Assembly (NCBI GenBank): GCA_036250225.1
Contig: JAPZLL010000037.1
Location: 186,001 to 250,000 of the forward strand
From: Cercophora sp. LCS_1
Taxonomy: Eukaryota > Ascomycota > Sordariomycetes > Sordariales > Lasiosphaeriaceae
Direction: 5' to 3'
Length of the DNA stretch: 64,000 nucleotides
Numbering within the stretch: position 1 is the first letter of the stretch; each line of letters begins with the position of its first letter. The notes beneath the pieces were generated by a model. The model searched no databases and had not been told where the DNA came from. It saw only the letters and a program-made list of their open reading frames with translations. Shown piece by piece: positions 22,282 to 33,764 of this stretch. The translations under genes and the position numbers were made by a program.

Positions 22282-25200
22282 CTATAGAGGCAAACCCGGG
22301 GTTCCGTCAAGGCTTGGAGGCAACAATGAAGAAATCGGCACCCCCTGAAACGGCTTGAACCGTTCCGGGTCAAGCAAAAAGCTGAGCCCTAGCAACTCGG
22401 CCACGTCCGGCGACTTGCCGTTTCCAGCTTGTTTTCGGCTTTGTTCCTCAGCCAGAAGCTGAAGGCATTTCCTTCCTGCCTTGGCCCGGTAGTGTTCCGT
22501 CAACTTGTCCTGTCGTGCAAAGTTCTTTCCGCAGCCCCAGATCCTGCCGTCTTCCAGCTTCCCGGAGCAGATGTACTTCTTCTCCCCGGAGTGTAATCCC
22601 TCGTGCCGTTTTCTGTCGTATGTCCGTGCAAAGCGTTGGCCACAGACTGAGCAAGGGTAAGGTTTCTCCCGCTGGTGTGTTCGCATATGGATCTTCAAGT
22701 TGTGATTGCGAGTAAACCTTTTTGGGCAGAGCTCGCATGCGAAATCGGCGGACCCTTTGAGCGTGCTGGATGTGGTGGGTGGAGGCTCTGGGAACTCGGC
22801 GTCTTCAACCAGGTCGATGCCATGCTCCTCCAGCAGATGCTTCTGCAAAGCCTTTTTGGTAGGACAACCGAAGGTTGCAATGTAGCACGTGGGCTCAGTG
22901 CAGATGTAAGGTCGTTCGTGGCGAGCTGTGTGGTCGTCGCGTTGTTGGGCGCTAGGGAAGCCCTGATGGAAGTATACGCAGTTGGGCCGTTTGCATTTGA
23001 ACAAGTTTGGCCCATACATGGCCTGTAGCGCTTGCCGCTCCTGCTTAGAAAGGGGATTCTGTGATAAACCTTCAAGCGTCTGACGGATCGAGTTGATGAC
23101 TTCGGCCAGGTCGAGCGGTTCGTTATCGGAGGGGCCCTGTCCGTGAATGCTGAGCTGCTTTTTGGCACAGGCAAAAGTTGTACACAGTCGAGAACAAAAC
23201 TCTTGACCCTCAAACAAAGAAAGTGTGTCCAGTGTTGTTTGGGTCACATTGACGTCCGATGGGCCCTTGATGCCCGTCCAATGCGCATCGAGGAAAACGT
23301 CAACTGATTCGACAAGACTGGTGGTTGCATCCTTATCCTCTTGTTTTGAAGCCGCATTTTGAAGATGGAGGGGCCAACACGCTGCCGAGTAGTCGAAAAA
23401 TCCGTAGTACCCCGTCCGAAGGAAATCTTTGACTTCATCAGGTCGGAGGCCTCGCTCCATCCCTGGCAGACTCAGATAGCCCAATGTGAGAACACTTAGT
23501 TGAACATGGATATCCATTTCATGAATTTTATGTTTCAAGAGGTACCTTGACCTTTGTCAGCTCTGAATTGAGAGTAAAGACTGGTGGTGCTCACTCTTTT
23601 GCAGTTGGGTGAATGAAATTCAGCGTCTGGTCACTCCTCACAGTAACCAAAGGCCCAAAGAGATCCGAAAGTCTAGCCCCGAGCGGCGCGTAATCCTCAT
23701 TGTGAACTGTCTGCTCCTCCAAGTCGACTGACACAGCGGCTCGAAGTTCAAACAGCTTTATCGGTCTCTTGGAGCAAGCGAGCCATCCAAGTAGACGGAT
23801 AAATTCAGAGTGATTAGTCTCCTCTGACCGCGCAAGTCGTTGGACGACCTTTGCATACCTGTTTTCAAAGTTAGCTTGATATTTCAAGGGGGGATAAGAC
23901 TTCACTGACGTCTCGTCTAGCCCTTTCGGTATGCTTTGAAGCTCTTGAACTAGATCTACTTTCCTGATGCATGACTGTAGGGTGGCAAACACAAGTTTTG
24001 CGTACAGAAACATCCCTTAAGTGGGCGCGTGTCTAGTTAGCAGTTAAATCTGTATGCAGTTTACTTGGGTTCTTGGGTACCTTGTGCCTTTGCGGTGACG
24101 ACCTTGACCAGGTCCACTGCTGAAGAGTCCAATGACCCAAATCTCCCCTCAAGCTCCTTTTTCTTGGCCATAGAGTACCTTTCGATGTCTTTTCGGCTAT
24201 CCCCAGGGGATATCTTGATGGTTGGGATGTCGGATAGGTCCTTTCGGGCAGCTCCGTCATCCTGACTGAGGAAGACACAACGAATGGCATGCATCTCGGA
24301 GGTCGGCAGAGATTCGACAATCGCTCTAAAGGCCTGCACTATGTCCCTTCTATCCTTCCTGTTGCATGAATCTAGGCCATCGATGACGATGTAAGTGTTC
24401 TTGCAGCAGCCTAAAACGGCTTTTAGCAGTGACTTCGCCAAATCTCCAGAGGAGAGTATGATTTCTCCGCTTAGTGACCTTTGCTCGTAGACGTAAGTGA
24501 CAACGTCATTATGTTGTGCCATGAGCTGGGATAAAACACCCCTAGCGACTGCGAGAAAGGAGTTCGACTCTGTTTCTTCCTCCTGAAGAAAGAAATAAGC
24601 AACCGATGGTGGGGAGTCGGCGGGATCCGAGGACCTGAAGCTCAAATTTTGTGCTTCGTCGATAATCCTGGATGCAAGGACCGATTTCCCTGCAAATGAT
24701 TTAGCATGCCATGTGAGTCCTCCGACTTCCATGAGGATGTGAAGAGAGCATAAGTAAGGTAGGTTGATATGCTTACCTGCACCGAGGATCCCGGTAACCC
24801 ATAGAAGTGGGTTGGTGCAGTACTTGGGGTTAAACCAGCCATCGAATATCGGCGACTGAAGGAGCCAATCTCCAGACTCTGGGCTGACACTTCTTGCTTC
24901 TCGATGCTGGCGCAGGATTTCTCGAGAAGGGAACGGGGAAAGCCATCTCAGAACCTCGTCGCGTCGACGGTCGGTCTCGATCTCTCTCTGCCTTTCAAAC
25001 TCCTCTCGGAGCTCTAGACGAATTTTCCTACTGTTTTCGACCTCCATTGCTGAGACACCTTCTGTGAGTAAACGTTTGTGTCGTGCCATATTCTCTCTGA
25101 TAACTGCTATTTTTGGCCCGAAACCTCTCCACGCGGCTCGAAATAGCTGCTTCCAAACTGACATGGCTTTATTAGTGCAACTTCTAGAAGTGTACAACGT

Positions 25201-25839
25201 AAAATACCTCTGCTCCTGAAGTAGCGAAGTGCTTCTTTGTGAAATTCCAAAACATCCTGGTATATCCAAACCAGGATCGTTTTCAGGTCTGGCCTTGACT
25301 CGATGAGTGATTGATACGTTTCAAGCAAGGGTAGCTGCTCCCAGATGTCTTGATAGGCGTCCATGAGCGAATCCAATGCCTCGTTGTAAGAAGATGCTGT
25401 CTTGGACTTTGTTAGTCTCCAGATTCTTAAGGGAGATAAAATGCGCCATGTAACTGACTACGAGTAAGAACTTCATTGGACCCTAAAGGTTACCATCATC
25501 AGCCCTGTTCCAACATGGCCGAGTTCCGCTTACCCATATGAATGCAACGATATCCGAGGAATTTACGAATACTTCGACAACCTTCCCATATTGTTCCATT
25601 GTTTTAAGGAATGGTTCGAGCCGCCGCATGTTCCTGAGTCGTCGTTTTGACTCTTGTTCGTGCTGTATCCTAGCAATAGCAGACTTGAGTTCATGGAGGC
25701 GAGTGCTCTGGAAGGATTGCAAGTCTTCTGTACCAAGGCCTGAGTTTCTCTTGAATTCGTTCAAGGCGAGATGAAAGGCACAGTCGCAAAGTCCGGGTTC
25801 CGGTTTGCTCGTGCCGCAGGGTGAGGGTTGGGAAGCCAT
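22282..25839 (-). CDS. NACHT-C2H2 STAND (NLR-like) protein
   Basis: Eight exons: 25839-25534, 25482-25462 (21 nt), 25400-25208, 25157-24777, 24689-24081, 24015-23910, 23858-23595 and 23551-22282; 1049 residues, with every join in frame. The N-terminal helical region (about 30-200) matches the domain that precedes NACHT in many fungal STAND proteins (GPMKFLL, PLLETYQSL, IYQDVLEFHKEALRYF). NACHT: P-loop GILGAGKS (about 297-305, split by intron 4), Walker B TYIVIDGLDSC (about 398), AKAQGMFLYAKL, and a winged-helix part FIRLLGWLACSKRPIKLFEL. Residues about 797-985 hold five or so C2H2 fingers (for example FACELCPKRFTRNHNLKIHMRTH) in place of the usual WD40, ankyrin or TPR repeats. STAND ATPases act as signal-triggered oligomerising switches in fungal incompatibility and immunity. 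It is head-to-head with the SNF2 helicase. Confidence 0.9.
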
Positions 25840-26574
25840 AATTTTCAGCGGGTGGCGATGCGAGCTTTAGGCGGGAAGATCGATGATCAAGGGCTTAATT
25901 TCTGGCGAATGCCATTCTAAAAGTGAATCGGGAAAGAGGGCATAAGTTTGCCTAGCAAGTTCCTCGTGACCTGCCCTGGGGAGGACATGTTTGCAGACAA
26001 GGCTCTGGGGCCAAGTGTGTTTCGTGAAGTCGCGCCAAGAGCACCGCCCCGATGGAAGCGCCCGTTCATGCAAAGCAAGTTGAGTGGGCGCAGCCATCCT
26101 TGTGCATGCAGGACAGGGCCCAAGCGAACCAATGGATCTTGGTTCAATGCCCGGCTTCCACACCAGTGCAGACGGAAAAAGATCATCTCCAGAAGAAGCC
26201 AGCCCATCATATCTAGCATAAGGGCCGACATTAAAGGGTTGAGAAGTAGTTGAAACATTCAAATACAGGTCTGCAGCTGCTCTTAGCCTTCAACGTTTTT
26301 ATACACACCTGTGGTGAGCACACCAACGTACACTGGTTATAAGTCAAACAACAATAAGTATTGAGGAACGGATTATTCTGTCCTTTCTGCTCTGCCACCG
26401 TGACCCTTGAACACCCCACCCAGTCTCAATCCAGCCGCAGCGTTCTTTAGGTTTGGTCCTGCCCTAATCATAAGCGATATTTCCGTCATGAAAATAAGAA
26501 GTGTTTCTGAGAACAATTGGACTTGACTAGTTCGTCGGCCGGTCCACAACATCTGATCTTCGTTTATCCGCAAC
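25840..26574. promoter_or_regulatory. Bidirectional promoter between NACHT-C2H2 and SNF2 genes
   Basis: 735 bp between divergent start codons. A minus-strand frame at 26262-25867 starts on TTG and has no motif, so I treat it as untranslated leader or chance. Confidence 0.5.
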
Positions 26575-29500
26575 ATGATCGAGGCCGTTCCAGAGAGGCC
26601 CGCGAAGCGGCAGCGACAGCAAAGCCCACCCTCGAACTCTACTGCCACAATTGACGGGTTTGAAACTGCCCATACGCTTCTGCACCGCGGAGTTTCACCC
26701 TATCCGCCAATTTTATTTCGAACTGGACCCGAGATCGCCCGCTCATCAGACGGTATGGGGTTGAAAGGGAGCATGGTGTTGGAAAATAACTGACCTTTAA
26801 CTTCCCTCTTAGATCCAGATGTAGGGTCTTTACCCTCGTGTTCAGCGGGCAGCTCGATACCACAAACCATGGGCGGTGTCGACGAGGCAATTCTAAACAA
26901 CTGGACAGAGGCGGATTCGGCTGAGATCATCTGTTTTGGCATGGTACTATTGATGCTCTAACTTGCTAGTTTTCACTGACGTTGAGGATTTGTAGCTTTG
27001 TGATGTGCTAGCACAATTCTATCGATCGAGAAGCCACAATATCGTTAAAGTAGTCCAGGAGATTCTTAACAGCGACCACAAAGCCCATCTAGGCTTTTTG
27101 CATGGTGAAAACTACTGCATCATCAATACTGAAGCACACCAGCCGATTGGAGTCTTGAACCAGAAGGCAAGCGAAGCATTTGGCGCACTTTTGGCTCTCG
27201 GGTCTTTCCATCTCCAGGGATCGATGAACCGCTCTTCGCTCCAACGCGGTCTATCCGAGCTTGAGAACGGAGTCCGGTCGCCCCGTTTCGAAATCGACGT
27301 CATCGTACTTGGGCCTGTAAACTTGTCTGAAGAGGTGTCCAGGATCCTTTCGAAATATCGGCTTTTCCTTCAGCATCCCGACTCATCCTACGAACCGCAT
27401 CGTTACATGAATCCCCAGTACCTTGTTGTTACGTCTAGCTCTGCCGACAAGGAAAGAGAGGTATGGGCAACGATGGCGGGAAGTGCTGACGACCCTGTAG
27501 TGGAAGCGCCATCAACACAACCCACCAACTTGCTGACCCTCTTCGATCTCTTCTCTGACAACAGAGGACTTTTGAGGGCACGCGAGGATGCCTGCATCAA
27601 GACGTCGCTGAAAGAGTGAGCCCGGAAAGCCGCCAAATCCCGAGGACAATATGAATAACTTGCCACTAGCTATCAACGAGAAGCTTTGGACTTCATCCTC
27701 GGCAGGGAGGCTGGAGACAGCTCCAAGTTTCTTCGGCTGTGGCAGCCCCTTCCAATGCAAAATAACAGCATAACGTGAGAACTCGGCGGCGTGTGTGATG
27801 TAGAAGGCCACGGTGAACTAACAGAGCATTCAGATACCGCCATATCATAACCGGCTCAAGAAGACCAAGTGCAGAGGACGCGCCTGGCGGTCTACTGGCT
27901 GATGAGATGGGACTAGGGAAGACGTTGACCATGATTGCTGCCATTGCAACTACGCTGAAACACGCAAAGATACACGGAAAATCACTGGGAAGAGCCCAAG
28001 ACTCACAGCAGTTGATACCATCATCATCGACACTAGTCATTGTTCCATCTGTGTGTAGGTCTTTCGAAGCATTTTCCCCAAGACACTTCGGCAGCTGACG
28101 GCGCCCAGTGCTGATTGACAGTTGGATCAACGAGATTGAGAGGTGAACTACTGCGAGACTTCAACAGAGAGTGCTGTAACAGCTAACCAGCCGATCACCA
28201 GTCACACAAACCCTGGCTCGATCACTTACGCAAAGTATCATGGGCCGCAAAGGCGGTTGGACGTGACCAAGCCTCTCCCAGATATCATCATATCTACTTA
28301 TGGCACCGTGTCTGCCGAGTTGGGCCGAGGACAAAGCAGCATCAGCCGAGTGCTTTGGTACAGAGTCGTCCTGGACGAAGGTGCGTTGTCGATTCTCTTC
28401 TGTCTAGCCTTTCATTTCTCTAAGCCTCCAACAGCGCATATCATCCGAAACTGGTCCACCAAGCAGTTCCAAGCAATGAGCAGTATAACTTCGCTCATTA
28501 GATGGTGCATGACTGGCACGCCCGTGCAGAACCGCCTCGATGATCTCGGTGCATTGGTCCGGTTTCTACGCGTCCCTATCCTCGGCGAGGTGTCTACCTT
28601 CCGTCGGTATATCTCAGGCAAAGAGGGGTCAAACAACCATGAGTCCAAAGACTATACCCATCTCAAGCAGCTCATCCAATCCATCTGTTTGCGGAGGAAT
28701 GCAGACGTGTTAAAGCTTCCCGGGGTCAGGTATCAAACTTGTCGTTTGAGATTCACTGATGCCGAGCGAAACGAATACAATGCACGCCTCTGTTCTTGGA
28801 GGCAGGCATTCGATTATGCTGCGCTACGTAAAGGCCCAGGTGGAGCCAACGGCGGGATTATACTTGAGGGGATTCTTGAGCTACGGCTCTTCTGTAACGA
28901 GGGGTTGAGTCTTAAGGACAAAACGGCTGCCGAACCTGACAAAATATTGAGTCTCCTGCAACAGAAAGGAACAAGCGCCTGCGCATACTGCGGTTATGAC
29001 GTCGCCGTGGAAGAGAATCCGGAATCGACAAGCGAACCGCACTTGACAGCGTGTCAAACCCTGATTTGCGGCGACTCGGAGTGTTTGCAGACATTTTGGG
29101 ACAAGGTCAGGGGCGCACATGGGGCTTGTCCTTTTTGCAAGAGCGCTCATCAAGACGATAACCGCTTGTCAGCCTCTATCTCCGAGTCACCGAGCCTGGA
29201 GGACAACACGTCGAGGCAACTGAGCGATGGATCTCCGACATACTCGTCGAAGCTTCTGTTGCTCCTAAAGAACATCCAGGCTAAACCAACTGGGACAAAA
29301 AGGTATTCTCTCGGCTAAGTTATGGATTACCCCGGTGCCGAGTCTGACTGACACCTACGAGCATTGTATTTTCTTTCTGGAAGAGCACCCTCGACATCGC
29401 CGGGAAGATGCTCTCGGAGAACGACATTGCTTACCGCCAAGTAGACGGCCGACTTAGCAAGACACAGCGAAGTGCAGCGTTGCATGAATTTCGTACCAAC

Positions 29501-29902
29501 CCGAAAGTTGAGCTGCTCCTGATGACTCTTGGCACGGGATCGACAGGGTGAGCAAAGCACGCGTTGACCTAAAAAGAGAATCTTGACTGACATGAGTCTC
29601 AAGGTTGAACGGTCTTGATATCGCAAGCTCGGTTCACATCCTGGAACCTCAGTGGAACCCTTCGATGGAGAGACAAGCTGTTGGCCGGGTCTCGCGACTT
29701 GGGCAACGAAAAGTCGTGACTGTCATCAGATATATCGTTGAGGGGAGTGTAGAAAAGGTATGGGCATTTCCGTGAGCATAATAAAGGGACAACACAAGTG
29801 AAGCTTACGATATAACAGGAAATTGAGAGTCAACAGCTCTCGAAGCTGCAGCTTTCTTCTGTGGGAGGAGGGTTTCACGGCGAGGATACGAATGAACAGT
29901 GA
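26575..29902 (+). CDS. SNF2-family (RAD5/RAD16/HLTF-like) helicase
   Basis: Eleven exons: 26575-26752, 26813-26943, 26996-27615, 27670-27774, 27834-28054, 28109-28142, 28202-28380, 28435-29302, 29362-29547, 29604-29757 and 29819-29902; 919 residues. Helicase motifs: the Q-like DYQREALDFILGRE, motif I DEMGLGKT (about 368), Ia TLVIVPSVL, II LDEAH (about 488, split by intron 7), III TGTPVQNRLDDLGALVRFL, then a Cys-rich RING-like insert (CAYC..CQTLIC..CPFC, about 672-721), and the C-terminal lobe with SFWKSTLDIAGK, LLMTLGTGSTGLNGLDIASSVHILEPQWNP and QAVGRVSRLGQ (about 864). This order is that of RAD5/RAD16/HLTF translocases, which remodel chromatin or stalled forks and may ubiquitinate PCNA. The RING is degenerate, so ligase activity is doubtful. 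The first 300 residues are unassigned. Confidence 0.92.
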
Positions 29903-30356
29903 AACAGTTCAAGTTACCGAAGTTGACTCGTGTGCATGATTTGGGAGAGGGAGTAGAGGCTGGTAGTAATCGTCCAGGGTCAGGTTCGGGCTATACTCAC
30001 TGTCGAACGTGTGTTTTCCTTTCACAGGGTTGTCAGCCATAGCAAACTTGATCCCTTATGAATTTGCTAGGTCACAAGTATTTGCTCCGAGAGCCATTCC
30101 AGGGACAAGAGCAGAGACATGTTTCCTACACTACACTGTTGATCGACAGCAAGGAGAAAACTCTTTTTACTACAGAAGCCTCCAAAAAGACATGGTTGAT
30201 TGGATCTGGTCAACTCTACACTGTAAGAATGATCCCAACTGAGCGGAGGGAAAACCATTGAGCGATGCATTGCTGCCCTGCCGCTCCCGCGTTAGGCGAC
30301 GTTTTGGCTGCTGTGCCGTGTGTCCAATGAATGGACCCGAACCCTTTTCGCAAGGC

Positions 30357-30519
30357 ACTTGGCATCCATGCAAGTGTAACCGTGCGCATGCACTTTTTCG
30401 GTTGCTTGTGCGGCGGCTGAAGCACCCTTGAAGCGGCGGACATCACAGCCTTGTCAATTTCAGACCCGCGAGGGACTTGGCATTCATGCAAGTGCAACCG
30501 TGCGCATGCACCTTTTTCA
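30357..30519 (+). repeat. Diverged direct repeat, two copies
   Basis: Copy A at 30357-30400 and copy B at 30475-30519 share about 44 bp beginning acttggcatYcatgcaagtg and containing CCGTGCGCATGCA, with a few transitions and one inserted base. The offset is 118 bp, and similarity weakens but continues past each copy (ggctgaa..gaagcggcgg versus ggctgaa..gaagtggtgg), suggesting a decayed longer duplication. Confidence 0.75.
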
Positions 30520-30537
30520 TGGCTGAAACGCCATAGA

Positions 30538-30593
30538 AGTGGTGGCAGAGCCTCATCAAAGCACCAGTGGTGGCAGAGCCTCGTCAAAGCATG
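30538..30593 (+). repeat. Tandem 28-bp repeat, two copies
   Basis: Two adjacent units beginning agtggtggcagagcctc (30538-30565 and 30566-30593) differ at three positions. They overlap the tail of the longer repeat structure just upstream. Confidence 0.8.
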
Positions 30594-31059
30594 GGGTTTG
30601 CAGTGCAGAACTGCCTAACAGTGCTATTCAACTTTTGGGTTGCGGTAAGAAGAAAAAGCCATTAAAATACTCAGCTATGAGGAAGCAATATGTTTTCAAT
30701 AATTACAGTCCAAATTAAAATTTTGAAGCCAAAAAAATGATAACTGGCTTCTTGAGATGTGGTTGAAGTGAAGCCGATGTTGGGGCTCTTTCGGGGTGAG
30801 ATTGCACCGCCCGAAGAAAGGTCGTCCAAATTCTTGACCGGAATGATCACGTGCCAGATCACGGGTGAGGTTTCAAACCCAGATCCACAGGCTGCCATGT
30901 CTAGACTTTTCCAGGGGCTGGCTGTATGTGCCTGCTGAGCAGGACGTAATAACTTGGTGTTTCGTTATACCTATGAAATGCCCCTTATAAGAAGACACGC
31001 TGACAGCACCAAGCAGAACATACCTCGCTGGACTATGACCCTCTACTATTGAAGAGGGC

Positions 31060-31827
31060 TTGTTATGGGAGCAAACACGCAAGGTCACTCACGAGCGCAT
31101 TGCCCACATCCCCGCATGGTCTTGTGCTTCCATCTGCACCCCTGTAACATGGACAACCGAGGCCAAGAGAACGCGTCTGAGACTAGACTTTAGTTTCCGC
31201 GATATCACCATCATCACCACTTTTCAAGAGTACACAGCAGGGGTGATCGACAACTACCCCCCTGAATCCCTTGCTCACGGCCCTCTTGGAGCCCTACCCG
31301 GCGATTGCAGCAGGTTGAACGGGCTTCGGGATAACCCTCGAGAGAGGTTTCCAGTGCTGTGTCTTCCAGGAAAGCTTCACCGTGTAATTGTGAGCGAATA
31401 TTTCAGCACACCGCAAGACTTAAAACTTGCTGGTTCTATCGCGGGCAAGATGCCCCAGCCGTCAACCGAAGATACTCCTACGACCTGGCAAAAGATAGCC
31501 TCACCCCTGGATCCGCAGCGAATCGCAGGTTGGGCGTCCGTCGAACACCCAGACTGGCAGCTCCCAGCCGGCTACACCACGGCAGATGTCCAGGGCCAGA
31601 GGCAACGACTCTTATTCGCGCTGCACATCTCCAAGATTACCAATATCGAGGGCGGGTTTGCGCTGGGCTACCTTTCGTACACCCACCATGCTTACAACGT
31701 TCTTCTCGTCCAACCGGTAGATACTCTCGTCAATGGCTATGAGAGGGTCGGCGTTGGATGCTTGTTTGGAAGGGAGATTGATCAAGGCTACGAGCGGGCG
31801 GTTCAGCGGGAGGTGCGGCTTGTTTGA
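31060..31827 (+). pseudogene. HET-domain gene remnant (C-terminal part only)
   Basis: The frame is open for about 255 codons but has no ATG at its 5' end. It resembles the region downstream of the HET domain: HIPAWSCASICTPVTW is a decayed version of the usual PSWSWAS..GPV motif, followed by an extended hydrophilic region and the characteristic ending YNVLLVQPVD..GYERVGVGCLFG (compare YxxLLL..D..FxRVGxG in HET proteins). No HET core (YxxLSYxWG, D(A)xCIxQ) is found upstream in any frame. HET proteins trigger cell death when incompatible fungi fuse. I infer a 5'-truncated, non-functional relic, perhaps linked to the repeats just upstream. Confidence 0.6.
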
Positions 31828-31956
31828 GCACACCCTCAGGCAATCCGTTCAGAATTTCGCCTCATGACACGGCGTACTGGGCCCTAAAGGATCTCCTCGC
31901 ATGTCTTCAAGATTTAATGCCACACGTTCAGCTTCATTCAAAATGCCATCCCTGAA

Positions 31957-33426
31957 CTACCTGACCTCAAACGACTCCCTCGGATCCCTCCTCAACATCC
32001 TAGCAAACCTCCTCGCCGAACAAGGCCACGGATTCGTCACCTTTCCACTCTCATGTTTATACCAGCTCTCAACCGAACTTGGCCAAACTGTCCTCTTCAT
32101 TTTTCCATCAAGCCACTGTCGGTGCTCGGCCGTGGCCTCCTCCTTAACCTCGGCAGTTTGCGCGCCCATCTCTTCTTTCCAACGGAGACATCTCATGATA
32201 TAACCAACCTGCACCTCTTTCATACCGGGGTTACTTCCCGCAGGATTGAAGGTGTTTGGACCAGCGATAATAAACCCATTCGGATAGCCATGCACCGCCA
32301 GACCCATGAAAGCTTCGGCGCCGGATGCCCATTCCTCGTTCAGACTGCGGTTGTTTCGGCCGGTGACGGATATGGGGACCAGGAACTCCGAGGCCTTAAA
32401 ACCGGTGGCGAAGACGATGACATCGGTTGAACGGTGCTCGCCATCGGCTGTTTCGATGCCCGTCGGGGTGATTTTTTTGATGGATTCGGTGACGAGCGTG
32501 ACGTTGCTCCTTGTCAGCGCTGGGAAAAATTTGCTGTCGAAGAGGATGCGTTTGCTGCCGATGGGATAAGACGGTAACAGTTTCTGGCAAAGGTTTGGGT
32601 CTTTGACTTGACGGTGAAGATGGCATCGCGCAACCGTTTCGGCGGCGCGGGCTAACAGTCTTGATCGGACAACGGGGGAGAGGAGAAAGTCTGCGCCGTA
32701 GTAGAGTGACCCCCTGTAGAGGAGATGGGCGCCTGGAATTCGAAGAGCCCAACGGCTTAGAAGACCAAACTCAGAGCTGGGCTTGGGGAGGATCCACGCT
32801 GGAGTGCGTTGGTAGACTGTCACAGACTGGGCAAGTGATGCTAGCTCTGGGAGCATTTGTGCTGCGCTGGATCCGGTCCCAATGATAGAGATTCTCTTTC
32901 CGCGCAGTTCGACGTCGTGGTCCCAAACGGCAGGATGCAAAATCGGTCCGAGGAAGTCTTTTCGGCCAGGAATGTCTGGGAAATTTGGTCGATGCAGCTG
33001 ACCAACGGCAAATATGACAATCTCAGCGTCAAAAGTGTCACCAGACGATGTGGTAATTTGCCATCTCCTTTGAGTTTCTTGGTAGGTTGCTTGCATAACT
33101 GCGGTGTCGAGACGGAGATGTGGGAGTAGCTTGAAGTTGTGTGCCACCCCTCGAAGGTAACTGAGGATGTCTTGCTGCGGAGGATATCGTTTGTGTTTAC
33201 CCTTGTAGGGAGCAAAAGAAAAAGAATATAGATGAGAAGGAACGTCGCATGAGCAGCCCGGGTATGTGTTGTCGCGCCAGACTCCGCCGACATCTTTGCC
33301 TTTTTCGAGGATGACAAAGTCGTCGATACCCGCCTTTTTGAGGGCAACGGCCATCTCAATTCCACCGAATCCTGCCCCAACTATGAGGACTTTTGTCGTT
33401 GTTGGTTTCTCTGGAGGTGTTTCCAT
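31957..33426 (-). CDS. Baeyer-Villiger-type FAD/NADPH monooxygenase
   Basis: Single exon, 489 residues from the ATG at 33426; the frame runs on to 33489 but begins with GTG. FAD-binding GAGFGG (residues 17-22), the ILEKGKDVGGVWRDNTYPGCSCDVPSHLYSFS region typical of class B flavoprotein monooxygenases (described here by its start and end, residues 39-70), the Baeyer-Villiger fingerprint FxGxxxHxxxWD at 158-169, NADPH-binding IGTGSSAAQ (182-190), and the second linker FATGFKASEF. These enzymes insert oxygen next to ketones or oxidise heteroatoms, usually in specialised metabolism. The substrate cannot be read. No polyketide synthase or NRPS is nearby. Confidence 0.9.
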   Translation of the reverse strand: METPPEKPTTTKVLIVGAGFGGIEMAVALKKAGIDDFVILEKGKDVGGVWRDNTYPGCSCDVPSHLYSFSFAPYKGKHKRYPPQQDILSYLRGVAHNFKLLPHLRLDTAVMQATYQETQRRWQITTSSGDTFDAEIVIFAVGQLHRPNFPDIPGRKDFLGPILHPAVWDHDVELRGKRISIIGTGSSAAQMLPELASLAQSVTVYQRTPAWILPKPSSEFGLLSRWALRIPGAHLLYRGSLYYGADFLLSPVVRSRLLARAAETVARCHLHRQVKDPNLCQKLLPSYPIGSKRILFDSKFFPALTRSNVTLVTESIKKITPTGIETADGEHRSTDVIVFATGFKASEFLVPISVTGRNNRSLNEEWASGAEAFMGLAVHGYPNGFIIAGPNTFNPAGSNPGMKEVQVGYIMRCLRWKEEMGAQTAEVKEEATAEHRQWLDGKMKRTVWPSSVESWYKHESGKVTNPWPCSARRFARMLRRDPRESFEVR

Positions 33427-33764
33427 TGTGGAGGTTCCTCGCTGGTCCAATGCAATTGGACTCGAGTCGTCGCCACGGCGGTTTCTCACAGCTGGGGGCC
33501 AGAGACTTTATACAGTGGGTTCCCCGCCCAACTGTCCGGCACTCAATGGTCAAGGACTGGCTCACAGAAACACCGTTTCCGACCCCGTCGGACTTTGAAT
33601 TCTTGAAATTTATAAGCTTACAGGGTCCCGTGCGAATCCTTCCCGAGTTGTGTGTGTGCTCGGATCTCTCATCTGTATCAATGCGAACATCCCGAAGGAG
33701 ATATATTATCCCGTAAGTGGGCGAGAACACGTTCTCATATCTTGTGCCCACAAACACCAGCCTC
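33427..33764. other. Short intergenic region
   Basis: 338 bp between two minus-strand genes; the promoter of the monooxygenase and 3' flank of the membrane protein. Nothing else is visible. Confidence 0.4.

Larger units (their letters stand above)
29903..31059. other. Intergenic region with short diverged repeats
   Basis: About 1.15 kb after the helicase. It contains the paired repeats listed separately (30357-30593). Short open frames lack motifs. It may be sequence left where the 5' part of the adjacent HET gene was lost. Confidence 0.4.

Noticed and set aside
25867..26262. Minus-strand frame just upstream of the NACHT-C2H2 start
   Set aside because: Begins with TTG, no motif, separated from the NACHT frame by a stop; best treated as leader or chance.
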